NCBI RefSeq assembly: GCF_024211255.1
Contig: NZ_JAMLDY010000005.1
Location: 1-64,000 of the forward strand
DNA from: Sphingomonas liriopis
GTDB taxonomy: Bacteria > Pseudomonadota > Alphaproteobacteria > Sphingomonadales > Sphingomonadaceae
Direction of reading: 5' to 3'
DNA length: 64,000 bases
The notes under the pieces are model-generated. The model searched no databases and had not been told where the DNA came from. It was given only the letters and a program-made list of their open reading frames with translations. The position numbers and the translations under genes are program-made. The number at the start of each line of letters is the position of its first letter. Position 1 is the first letter of the stretch. Below are positions 54,645 to 63,257 of this stretch, one piece after another.

Positions 54645-57020
54645 TCACAACTTGCCCGATAGCTGGACACCGAAGCGGCGCTGCGATTCATACGCGGGCA
54701 GCTGATAGTAGCTGTTGAAATTGTTGCGGACGCGCGCGACGAAATCCGCCTTGAACAGGTTGCGGGCGTAGAAGGCGACCTGCCAGCGGTCGTCCTGCGG
54801 CCCGACGCCCAGCGACAGGTTGAAGAAGCCATAGCCCGCCTGCACCTCGCGCGGGTTGCGGTTCGCTTCGTACCAGGTGCGGCTGCGGTACGAATAATTG
54901 CCGGCGGCGAACGCCTTGAAATCATCGCCCAGCGCGGCCTCGTAGCGGGCCGACGCATTGTAGCTCCACTTGGGCGACTGGGCGAGCGGGAAGTCGTCGA
55001 GCGTCTGGACGCCGTTGACGCAGAAGCCCGGCTGCAGCGCGCTGCCCGCGGGCAGCGTCGGCTGGAGCGGGTAACAGGCGGCGTTGTCGAAATCGGTGTA
55101 GCGCGCATCGACATAGGCGCCGTTGACGCCGAACGACAGGCCGGCGACGGGGCGGATCGACAGGTCGACCTCGACGCCGGTCGATTTCAGCTCGCCCGCA
55201 TTCTGGATGACGAACACCGGCGGGCTGACCGGCAGGCCGACGGTGGTCTGGAAGTTGCTGAACGTCGAATCGAACACCGCGACGTTGAAGGTGATCCGGC
55301 GACCCCAGAAGCGCGACTTGATCCCCGCTTCGTAGGATTTGGCGATCTCCGCCTCCACCCGCGCATCGTTGACGATCGCGCCGGGGGTCAGCGACTGGGT
55401 CAGGTTGAAGCCCGGTGCCTTGTAGCCGCGCGAGGCGGTGGCGTAGACCATGACGTCGTCGGCGAGGTCGACCTGCGCCCCGACGCGATAGGAGGTCGCG
55501 TCGTAGGAGACCGGTCTGGGTGTGAACGAGAAGATCGGCACGGTCGCCGGCACCACGCCCGAATCGGGGCCGGTGCGCGAGCGGTCGAAGAAGCCGGTGA
55601 CGCGATCGTTCGACTGGCGGATGCCGCCGATCGCGCGCAGCCAGGGCGTCAGCCGCCACGTCACCTCGCCGAACGCGGCGACGTTGCGCAGGCCGTTGGT
55701 CACCGTGTTGCGGCGCGGATAGTTGGACGATCCGGGCACGGGGACGCCGAAGAACGCCTGGTTCTGGACGTCGCGGATGTAGAAATCATAGTAGAACAGC
55801 CCGGCGACGAAGCTGATCGGGCGATCGGTCGGGGTCGCGATGCGCAGTTCCTGCGTGAACTGGTTGTAGCGTTCGTCGTCGGTCAGCTGCGGGATGCCGA
55901 TCAGCGGCGACGCCGACAGCCACGGGTCCATCTGGCCCTTCGTCGTCAGATCGCGGTACGAGGTCAGCGACGACAGCGTGAAGCCGTTGCCGAGGTCGAG
56001 ATCGGCGGTCGCGGTCAGGTAGAAATTGCTGCCGTAAGAGCGCGGCGTGTTGCCGGGATCGGCGACCAGATTGGTCGGCGAGGGCACGATGCCCCGCGCG
56101 CGCTCATACGCCTCGACGACGGAGCCGAACGGCGCGGTGTTGGTGAATTCGCGATAGGTGAAGGCGACGCCATGTTCGTTGCGGCCGTCGAACTGCCCCA
56201 TCAGGTTGATGCGCAGCGCCGCGGTCGGCTCGATCCCCAGCCCGACGCGGATGCCATAGCTGTTCTTGTCGCCCCAGCGCGCGCGGCCGGTGATGTCCTT
56301 GACGAAGCCGTCGTGGCCGAACCGCCAGCCGGTGACGCGCAGCGCGGCGGTGTCGCCGAGCGCGACGTTGACCGTCGCATCGACGTTATATTCGTTGAAC
56401 GACCCGTAGGAGGCATGCGCCTCGCTGCCGTTGACGCCGAGTTCGGGTTTGCGGGTGACGATGCCGATCAGGCCGGCGGTCGCGTTCTTGCCGAACAGCA
56501 TGCCCTGCGGCCCTTTCAGCACCTCGACCCGCTCGATATCGACGAGGTCCGAGATGCTGCCGCCGACGCGCGCCAATGGCACGCCATCCACCGCGACGCC
56601 GACCGAGGATTCGAGCGCGGCACTCAACGCATAGGTGCCGACGCCGCGCACGTAGAAGCTGTTGAGCTTGGCCTCGCCCGATGGCGAGAAGGACACGCCG
56701 GGAACGGTCTGCTGCAGTTGCACCGTGCTGACCACGCCCGCCTCGGTCAGCGTGCGCGGCGCGACCGCGACGACCGAGATGGGCACGCGCTGGACGCTTT
56801 CGGAGCGCTTGTTCGCGGTGACGACGATGTCCGCATCGCTCGACGCCGCGGATCGGGCCGCGCCGCGTTCGTCGGCCTGGCCAGTGGCTGGCTGGGCGGG
56901 CGCGGCAGCATCGGGCTGATCCGCCGCGGTCTGGGCCGTCGCAGTGCCGGCCGTCATCGTCCATGCCGCCCCGGCCAGCCACAGGTGGCGCCGATGCCAG
57001 ATCCCTCCCGCTCGTCCCAT
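54645..57020 (-). CDS. TonB-dependent outer-membrane receptor
   Basis: The 791-residue protein has a signal peptide (about residues 1-30). A TonB-box-like IVVTANKRSESVQRVPISVV follows, then the plug (GVSFSPSGEAKLNSFYVRGV, VLKGPQGMLFGKNATAGLIG) and a 22-strand-type barrel rich in aromatic and polar alternation. ATG 57020 is selected since AGGAGAGGA lies 3 nt upstream. It is the first gene of the leftward operon. Sphingomonads take up aromatics through such receptors, so it probably imports the pathway substrate. Confidence 0.93.
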   Translation of the reverse strand: MGRAGGIWHRRHLWLAGAAWTMTAGTATAQTAADQPDAAAPAQPATGQADERGAARSAASSDADIVVTANKRSESVQRVPISVVAVAPRTLTEAGVVSTVQLQQTVPGVSFSPSGEAKLNSFYVRGVGTYALSAALESSVGVAVDGVPLARVGGSISDLVDIERVEVLKGPQGMLFGKNATAGLIGIVTRKPELGVNGSEAHASYGSFNEYNVDATVNVALGDTAALRVTGWRFGHDGFVKDITGRARWGDKNSYGIRVGLGIEPTAALRINLMGQFDGRNEHGVAFTYREFTNTAPFGSVVEAYERARGIVPSPTNLVADPGNTPRSYGSNFYLTATADLDLGNGFTLSSLTSYRDLTTKGQMDPWLSASPLIGIPQLTDDERYNQFTQELRIATPTDRPISFVAGLFYYDFYIRDVQNQAFFGVPVPGSSNYPRRNTVTNGLRNVAAFGEVTWRLTPWLRAIGGIRQSNDRVTGFFDRSRTGPDSGVVPATVPIFSFTPRPVSYDATSYRVGAQVDLADDVMVYATASRGYKAPGFNLTQSLTPGAIVNDARVEAEIAKSYEAGIKSRFWGRRITFNVAVFDSTFSNFQTTVGLPVSPPVFVIQNAGELKSTGVEVDLSIRPVAGLSFGVNGAYVDARYTDFDNAACYPLQPTLPAGSALQPGFCVNGVQTLDDFPLAQSPKWSYNASARYEAALGDDFKAFAAGNYSYRSRTWYEANRNPREVQAGYGFFNLSLGVGPQDDRWQVAFYARNLFKADFVARVRNNFNSYYQLPAYESQRRFGVQLSGKL

Positions 57021-57066
57021 CGATCCTCTCCTCATCCCCGAGCCATTTTTGGTCTCGCTCACTTTG

Positions 57067-57078
57067 ATGGCATGCCAT
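57067..57078. promoter_or_regulatory. Operator candidate for the GntR regulator (left)
   Basis: The perfect 12-bp palindrome ATGGCATGCCAT overlaps the predicted -10 region of the leftward promoter (TTGCAA-like -35 at about 57093-57088). It lies 47 bp from the TonB-receptor start. Confidence 0.7.
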
Positions 57079-57128
57079 TCTGGCGATTTGCAAGCATTAC
57101 TTGCGCAATAATCCAGCATATGCCTATC

Positions 57129-57140
57129 ATGGCATGCCAT
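57129..57140. promoter_or_regulatory. Operator candidate for the GntR regulator (right)
   Basis: An identical ATGGCATGCCAT lies 62 bp from the left copy, overlapping the predicted -10 (TATCAT, 57125-57130; -35 TTGCGC at 57101) of the rightward promoter. It ends 21 bp before the Rieske-oxygenase start. Between the two copies lies GCAAG-CATTA-CTTGC (57090-57104), a further small dyad. Confidence 0.7.
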
Positions 57141-57161
57141 AACGATGAACAGGAGAGGATC

Positions 57162-58211
57162 ATGACGTTCGCCCGCGACGCATGGTATTGCGCTGCCTTC
57201 GCGACCGAAATCGGCGACGTGCCGATCGCGCGCCGCATCCTGGGGGAGCCGATCATGCTGGTCCGCGACACCGCCGGCGCGGTGCGTGCGATCGGCGATC
57301 GCTGTCCGCATCGGTTCGCGCCGCTGCACCTCGGCACACGCGACGCCGACACGATCGAATGTCCGTATCACGGGCTGAAGTTCGACCTGGGCGGCGCGTG
57401 CATCTTCAATCCGCACGGACAGGGGCGCATCCCGGCCGCCGCCCGCCTGCCCTCCTATCCCGTCGCCGAGCGCGACGGCGTGATCTGGCTATGGCCGGGG
57501 GATGCGACGCTGGCGGACGAGGGCGAGATTCCCGACCTGCAGCTGATCGATCGCGGCGACCGCACGCCGGTGTCAGGCTATCTCGCCATGTCGGTCGACT
57601 ATCGGCTGGTGCTCGACAATCTGATGGACCTCAGCCACGCCGCCTATATCCACGCCGGCACGCTGTCGCCGTCGCGGGCGAAGCGCGAATCGCAATATGA
57701 TTCGGACGACAACTCGATCCGCGTCCACACGCAGATGCGCGACGTGCCGACGCCGTCCAGCCAGGCGCTCTATTTCGCCCACGCCAAGGGCGACTATCAT
57801 TCGGATATCGAATGGGTGTTCCCGGGGACGCTGCGCCAGCGGCTGGCGATGACCGATACCGGCGGCGAGCCCGACGACGGCGCGGTGACGCGCAACGCGC
57901 ACCTCATCACGCCAGAGACGGACCATTCGACGCATTATTTCTGGATCCACACGCGCAACCGCCGGATGGACGACACCGCCATCGACGAGCGCACCCGCGC
58001 GATCATCACCAACGCCTTCCGCACCGAGGACGAACCGATGATCGCGGCATGCCAGGATTATATGGACGGCCGCGAGTTCTTCTCGCTCCAGCCGCTGTAT
58101 CTGGAAACCGATTATGCCGGGACGCGATGCCGCCGCGCGATCGAGAAACGGATCGCGGGCGAGACCCGGGGCGTTACCCCGGTCGAGCCACGGCTCGAAC
58201 GCGCGGGCTGA
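57162..58211 (+). CDS. VanA-like Rieske non-heme iron oxygenase
   Basis: The 349-residue oxygenase subunit has the Rieske [2Fe-2S] ligands CPHRFAPLHLG and CPYHGLKF (C-x-H ... C-x2-H). The mononuclear iron site is in DNLMDLSHAAYIHAGT (D, H, H). It aligns with vanillate O-demethylase oxygenase VanA and phthalate-type oxygenases, acting by demethylation or hydroxylation. AGGAGAGGA precedes ATG 57162; upstream coding frame is antisense to the TonB receptor. No VanB-type reductase is present in the window, so electrons come from elsewhere. Confidence 0.93.
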   Translation: MTFARDAWYCAAFATEIGDVPIARRILGEPIMLVRDTAGAVRAIGDRCPHRFAPLHLGTRDADTIECPYHGLKFDLGGACIFNPHGQGRIPAAARLPSYPVAERDGVIWLWPGDATLADEGEIPDLQLIDRGDRTPVSGYLAMSVDYRLVLDNLMDLSHAAYIHAGTLSPSRAKRESQYDSDDNSIRVHTQMRDVPTPSSQALYFAHAKGDYHSDIEWVFPGTLRQRLAMTDTGGEPDDGAVTRNAHLITPETDHSTHYFWIHTRNRRMDDTAIDERTRAIITNAFRTEDEPMIAACQDYMDGREFFSLQPLYLETDYAGTRCRRAIEKRIAGETRGVTPVEPRLERAG

Positions 58212-58244
58212 CCCCCCGCGCCATCGTTTGGAAGGACCACCACC

Positions 58245-60587
58245 TTGGCGACCCGCGCGGCTGCTGCCGATCCTGTGCCCGATCATATCGCCATGCTGGA
58301 CATCGTCGACCGTCACCTCCGGTGGCTGTCGGCGTGGACGATCCACAACGCCAACCACCTGCGCGACAGCCGCGACGATCTGAAGGTCGGCGGGCATCAG
58401 GCGAGCTGCGCGTCGATCAGCACGATCATGACCGCGCTGTCCTTCCACGCGCTCGGGCCGAACGACAAGGTCGCGGTGAAGCCGCACGCCGGGCCGGTGC
58501 TGCACGCGATCCACTACCTGCTCGGCACGCAGTCGCGCGAGAAACTGCAGGCGTTCCGCGGCTGGGGCGGCGCGCAAAGCTATCCCAGCCGGACCAAGGA
58601 CGTGATCCCGGTCGACTTCTCGACCGGGTCGGTCGGGCTGGGCGTCGCGGTCACCGCCTTCGCCAGCCTGGTGCAGGATTACCTCGTCGCGCATAACGCG
58701 ATTGCCGCGGCCGATACCGGACGGATGATCGCGCTGATGGGCGATGCCGAGCTGGACGAGGGCAATATCTACGAATGCCTGATCGAGGGCTACAAGCACG
58801 ACGTCCGCAATTGTTGGTGGATCGTCGACTACAACCGCCAGAGCCTCGACCATACGACCGCGGATCGCATGTTCCGGCGGTTCGACGACATCTTCCGCAC
58901 CTGCGGCTGGCGCGTCGTCACGCTGAAATACGGCAAGCTGCAACAGGCGGCGTTCCGCGAGCCGGGTGGCGAGGCGCTGCGCGGCTGGATCGACCAGACG
59001 CCCAACGCCGATTACGCCGCGCTGACCTATCAGGGCGGCGAGGCGTGGCGCGCGCGGCTGACCGCCGATATCGGCGGCGAGCGCGGCGTGCCCACGTTGC
59101 TGGCGCGCCGCGACGATGCGGCGCTGGCTCGGCTGATGACCAACCTCGGCGGGCATTGCATGGCGAGCCTGACCGAGGCGTTCGATGCCGCGCGCGACGA
59201 CACGCCGACGCTGTTCATCGCTTATACGATCAAGGGGCACGGCCTGCCCTTCGCCGGGCACAAGGACAATCATGCCGGGCTGATGAACCCGGCGCAGATC
59301 GCGAGCCTGCGCGACGAGATGGGCATCGCGCCGGGACAGGAATGGGAGCCGTGGGCGGGGACGGGCGACAATATGGCCGCCGCGCTCGCCGATCTGGTCG
59401 CCGCGACGCCGATCGCGCGGCACCGATCGCCGGTGGCACCGGCGGTGCTGGCGGTGCCGCCGATCGTCCCGCCGGCCGGCGACGAACAATCAACGCAGGC
59501 GGCGTTCGGCAAGATCCTGCTTGATCTCGCGAAGGGCGGCTCACCCCTCGCCGACCGGATCGTCACCACCTCGCCCGACGTGACGGTGTCGACCAACCTC
59601 GGCGCGTGGGTGAACCAGCGCGGCCTGTTCCGCCGCCAGCAATTGGCCGACGTCTTCCGGCTGGCGCGCATCCCCTCGGCGCAGAAATGGGAAGGCGGCG
59701 CCGCCGGCCAGCATATCGAGCTGGGCATCGCCGAGAACAATCTGTTCCTGATGCTGGCCGCGCTGGGCCTTGCGGGCGCGGTCTTCGGCGAGCGGCTGAT
59801 CCCGATCGGCACCGTCTACGATCCGTTCATCGCACGTGGGCTCGATGCGCTCAACTACGCCTGCTACCAGGACGCGCGGTTCCTGCTGGTCGCGACGCCA
59901 TCGGGGATCACGTTGGGGCCGGAGGGCGGCGCACACCAGTCGATCAACCCGCCGCTGATCGCGATGGGGCAGCCGGGGCTGCGCCATTACGAGCCCGCCT
60001 TCGTCGACGAACTGGCGGTGCTGCTGGCGGAGGCGTTGCGCCTGATGCAGGCGCCCGATGGCGAATCGGTCTATTTCCGGCTGTCGACGCGTGCCGTCGC
60101 GCAGATCGCCAGAAGCGACGACCGCTGGCAGGCGGATGCGATCCGCGGCGCCTATTGGCTGAAAGCGCCGGACGAGCGGGCGGAGGCGGCGATCGTCGTG
60201 ATGGGCACGCTGGCGACCGAGGCGCTGCAGGCGTGGGAGGAGATGCGCGACGATCTGCCGGGGCTCGGCCTGCTGGTGGTGACGTCGCCCGATCTGCTGC
60301 ACCGCGACTGGAGCGCGGCGACGACCGCGGACGGCCGGCGGCGCGGTGCCGCGCATATCGCAACGCTGCTGGCGGCGCTGCCGCGCGGCGCCGGGCTGGT
60401 GACGATGATCGACGGCTCGCCCGGCGCGCTGTCGTGGCTGGGCGGCGTCGATGGCCGGCGGGTGGCGCCGCTCGGCGTCGATCGCTTCGGCCAGACCGGC
60501 GACCTGCCCGATCTCTACCGCCACTATCGGCTCGACGCCGAGGCCGCGATCGATGCGATGGCGCACCTCTTCGTGCGCGGCCCATGA
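58245..60587 (+). CDS. PDH-E1/transketolase-like thiamine diphosphate enzyme
   Basis: The 780-residue protein is a homodimeric-type TPP enzyme: an N-terminal PP domain with GDAELDEGNIYECLIEGYKH and the closing DYNRQSLD (cofactor GDx-...-N motif). A central Pyr domain follows with Glu in IELGIAENNLFLMLAALG and the PSGITLGPEGGAHQSI stretch, then a transketolase C-terminal domain. It resembles AceE more than transketolase, but no E2/E3 partners lie nearby. It starts TTG 58245, with GGAAGGA 8 nt upstream. It probably acts on a 2-oxo acid from the pathway. Confidence 0.85.
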   Translation: MATRAAAADPVPDHIAMLDIVDRHLRWLSAWTIHNANHLRDSRDDLKVGGHQASCASISTIMTALSFHALGPNDKVAVKPHAGPVLHAIHYLLGTQSREKLQAFRGWGGAQSYPSRTKDVIPVDFSTGSVGLGVAVTAFASLVQDYLVAHNAIAAADTGRMIALMGDAELDEGNIYECLIEGYKHDVRNCWWIVDYNRQSLDHTTADRMFRRFDDIFRTCGWRVVTLKYGKLQQAAFREPGGEALRGWIDQTPNADYAALTYQGGEAWRARLTADIGGERGVPTLLARRDDAALARLMTNLGGHCMASLTEAFDAARDDTPTLFIAYTIKGHGLPFAGHKDNHAGLMNPAQIASLRDEMGIAPGQEWEPWAGTGDNMAAALADLVAATPIARHRSPVAPAVLAVPPIVPPAGDEQSTQAAFGKILLDLAKGGSPLADRIVTTSPDVTVSTNLGAWVNQRGLFRRQQLADVFRLARIPSAQKWEGGAAGQHIELGIAENNLFLMLAALGLAGAVFGERLIPIGTVYDPFIARGLDALNYACYQDARFLLVATPSGITLGPEGGAHQSINPPLIAMGQPGLRHYEPAFVDELAVLLAEALRLMQAPDGESVYFRLSTRAVAQIARSDDRWQADAIRGAYWLKAPDERAEAAIVVMGTLATEALQAWEEMRDDLPGLGLLVVTSPDLLHRDWSAATTADGRRRGAAHIATLLAALPRGAGLVTMIDGSPGALSWLGGVDGRRVAPLGVDRFGQTGDLPDLYRHYRLDAEAAIDAMAHLFVRGP

Positions 60588-60696
60588 TCCGCCGCCGGTC
60601 GCCGGGATCGGCGCGCGCGAACCGGTGTCTGGAAGCGCTGATGGCGATCGTCGGCCCGCCGGGCGAGGCTCGGCCCGCGGCTCCGGTCGCTCGGGG

Positions 60697-62418
60697 CTAA
60701 CGGCGCTTTCCGGACGCTCCATCCACCGGGACCCATTGATAGGCATCGACGATCTCGCCGCGCGGTCGATAGCGCAGCTGCAACACCCTGCCGTCCCGTT
60801 TCACGTCCAGCGTCACATACGCCAGCTGATCGCCCTGCAGCGCATCCTGCGGAAAGCCGTTCAGGATCTCGTCGCCGTCGCGCAGTCCCGCGACGGCGGC
60901 GTTCGACCCGGCGATCAGGCCGCGGACGATCTTCGGCCTCGCCTGCAACGACGCCATGTCGAACCCCAGGTCGTAGCGGCGCAGCGGCCGGCTCACCCGA
61001 CGGAAGCGCGGGCCATAGGCGTCCGATGGCGGCAGCACCGTCGCGCCGGCCAGCATCGCGTCGAGGTCGGTGAGCCCCCCGTCGCCGAGCTCCGCCTTCA
61101 GCAGCGATCGGTACAGCGCCTCGTTCATCGCGCCGCCGTCGCGCCGCGTCTTCAGCATCGTGCGAACGATATCGTCGAGCGATCGCCGGCCGCCGGACTC
61201 CGCGCGGATCTGCGCATCCACCGTCTCGAAGTACAGCGATCCGCGATCGTAGGGCAGCACCCGCACCCGCGTATCGCGCCAGAATCCGTCGGGGATCGCC
61301 GCATTGGGCGTCGCGATCTTGATGTTGGTATAATAGCGCCCTGCCGTCTCGTTGAGATCCTTCAGGAAATCCTCGGCGGAGATCATGCCGGCGCGATACG
61401 GCAGCGTCCGCTGGTAATGCACCGCCAGCCCCTCGCCGAACCACGACCGGTCGAGCCCGCCGGCGCTGTCCATCGATCCGTCGAGCGAATTGACCCAGCT
61501 GTGCAGCATCTCGTGCGCGAGCAGGCTGCGCAGGTCGTCGGGCTTCGACGTCTGGTTGAACGTATAGGCGAAACTGTCGGTCAGCCCGATGCCGCTGCCC
61601 GGATTGCGCGCATTCGTCCGCCCGAACACGCCGAAGCGCGGCGGCGTGTAGCCGAAGAAGCCGCCGTAGAAGCGATGCAGCGCCCCGGCCCAGGTCATCA
61701 GCGGCGCCATCGCGAACGGCGGCTGTCCCTGCCACGCGGCGAAGAACCCGTCCGCCTCCGGCCCCGCCGTACCGGGACGGCCGCCCATGTAATAAGCCGA
61801 CGCCAGCTTCTGCGCGGGCAGCGCGGCGGGCGTCGTCACGTCGCCGATGCCGAAGCTCGACACCCCCGCCCCGGCTTTCCCGTATGCCGCGAAGTCCCAG
61901 CGTACCTCGACCCGCCGCGGCACGGTGTCGGTCGGCAGCAGCAGGAAGGCATTGCCGGCGGCGGAGAAGGTGCCGCCCTCCGTCCGCATCTCATATTGCG
62001 GCAGCGCAAGCGGCGGCGCGGCGGCGTCGATCGGCACGCGATAGCGCACCGTGACCCCGCCATCGACCGCGCGCGACGCCCGCCACCGCCGCGTGGTGTT
62101 CGACCCGTCCTCCGCAATGTCCTGCGTCGTCACCGCGATCGGGCCGGCGGCGTCGGACACGCTAAGTCCCTGCACGTCCCTGCCGCTGGTGACGACGGTG
62201 TTGGCGACCATCGGCAGCTCGAACAGCGCATCCCCCGCCGCCGCGTGCATCCCCTGTACGACCAGCGTGACGTCGACGAACGGCACATGCTGCGCCGCAT
62301 CCGGCGCGCCGGGCGCGAGGCGGACGACGAGCCGCGGGCCGTCGGCCGCGCCCGGTGCCGCGGCGGTCAGCAGCAACGCGGCGACGGCCGGATATGTGCG
62401 CAACGCTCGGCCGGTCAT
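60697..62418 (-). CDS. M61-like exported aminopeptidase family protein
   Basis: The 573-residue protein has a signal peptide (to about residue 25, PGAADG). A beta-rich N-terminal part and a zinc peptidase core with LLAHEMLHSWVNSL (HExxH) follow, with DRSWFGEGLAVHYQ (third Glu ligand) about 25 residues later. The C-terminal segment looks PDZ-like (AVAGLRDGDEILNGFPQ). GGGAGG precedes the ATG. It is similar to glycyl-aminopeptidase family members; physiological role unknown. It stands alone. Confidence 0.88.
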   Translation of the reverse strand: MTGRALRTYPAVAALLLTAAAPGAADGPRLVVRLAPGAPDAAQHVPFVDVTLVVQGMHAAAGDALFELPMVANTVVTSGRDVQGLSVSDAAGPIAVTTQDIAEDGSNTTRRWRASRAVDGGVTVRYRVPIDAAAPPLALPQYEMRTEGGTFSAAGNAFLLLPTDTVPRRVEVRWDFAAYGKAGAGVSSFGIGDVTTPAALPAQKLASAYYMGGRPGTAGPEADGFFAAWQGQPPFAMAPLMTWAGALHRFYGGFFGYTPPRFGVFGRTNARNPGSGIGLTDSFAYTFNQTSKPDDLRSLLAHEMLHSWVNSLDGSMDSAGGLDRSWFGEGLAVHYQRTLPYRAGMISAEDFLKDLNETAGRYYTNIKIATPNAAIPDGFWRDTRVRVLPYDRGSLYFETVDAQIRAESGGRRSLDDIVRTMLKTRRDGGAMNEALYRSLLKAELGDGGLTDLDAMLAGATVLPPSDAYGPRFRRVSRPLRRYDLGFDMASLQARPKIVRGLIAGSNAAVAGLRDGDEILNGFPQDALQGDQLAYVTLDVKRDGRVLQLRYRPRGEIVDAYQWVPVDGASGKRR

Positions 62419-62480
62419 GATACCTCCCTCGTCGTGACGATCAGCCTGTATTTGATGCCGTCAGGCTGACCAACCTCCCG

Positions 62481-62550
62481 CCGTTCGCCCTGAGCCTGTC
62501 GAAGGGCATTGAGTCTCACCTGTGCTTCGACAGGCTCAGCACGAACGGGG
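62481..62550. repeat. Complete copy of repeat family C
   Basis: CCGTTCGCCCTGAGCCTGTC then GAAGGGC is mirrored by GCTTCGACAGGCTCAGCACG then AACGGG across ~15 bp. Together with about 90 bp that contain nothing recognisable, it fills 62419-62655. Related pieces lie at 29234 and 30309. Confidence 0.8.
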
Positions 62551-62655
62551 TGGTTTGAAGTCCTTGCTCTAGCCGCGTGCCGGCGCGAAGTCCGGTCGCA
62601 AACGCCCTTCCGCACCGCCGGCTGCGCATAGACTATTCGCCGATCGCCATCCCCT

Positions 62656-63129
62656 TCATGCCGTCGGCAGCGGCAACCGGTGCGTGCACTTCACTTCCGA
62701 CAGCGTCGCGATCGATCGGATGTCCTCGACCCCGGGCAGCCGCAGCAGCGTGCGGAAGGTGAAATTCTGATACCAGGCCATGCTCGGCGCCAGCACCTTC
62801 AGCATCACGTCCATCTCGCCGAACAGCGTATACGCCTCGGTGATCTCGGGGATGTCCTCGACCGCGCGCATGAAGCGGTCGCGCGCCTCGTCGCTCAGCC
62901 GCCCCATCTTGAGCTGCGCGAAGATGTACATGCTCTCGCCGAACTTCTCGCGGTCGAGCACCGCGACCTGCGCCTTGATATAGCCTTCGTCCTTCAACCG
63001 CTGGATGCGCCGCCAGCAGGGCGACTGCGACAGGCCGACGCGATCGGCGATCTCGCTCGACGATTCGGAGGCGTCGATCTGCAACCGGTCGAGGATCTTG
63101 AGGTCGAGGCGGTCGAGGGCGTCAGCCAT
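62656..63129 (-). CDS. Lrp/AsnC-family transcriptional regulator
   Basis: The 157-residue regulator has an N-terminal helix-turn-helix (IADRVGLSQSPCWRRIQRLK, then DEGYI) and a C-terminal RAM domain (ITEAYTLFGEMDVMLKVLAP). It responds to amino acids and forms octamer-like assemblies in the family. ATG 63129 is chosen because MADALDRLDLKILDRLQ is the family N terminus; the open frame beyond it is shadow. It is divergent from the ornithine-cyclodeaminase-like gene, its probable target. Confidence 0.93.
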   Translation of the reverse strand: MADALDRLDLKILDRLQIDASESSSEIADRVGLSQSPCWRRIQRLKDEGYIKAQVAVLDREKFGESMYIFAQLKMGRLSDEARDRFMRAVEDIPEITEAYTLFGEMDVMLKVLAPSMAWYQNFTFRTLLRLPGVEDIRSIATLSEVKCTHRLPLPTA

Positions 63130-63257
63130 GTTTATGCGTCGTTCCGGCGGAATGAGAATGGAATTGGCCGTGCTTTGACCATGATCGGCGCCGATCGACA
63201 AGCATTTGCGCGCCGCCGGGCCTAGCCTGATGCGGACACGCTGGCGGAGAAGCAGGA

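Noticed and set aside
58245..60587. Classical transketolase of central metabolism
   Set aside because: The cofactor motif region (GDAELDEGNIYE...DYNRQSLD) and length resemble AceE-type E1 more than TktA, and the context is catabolic.
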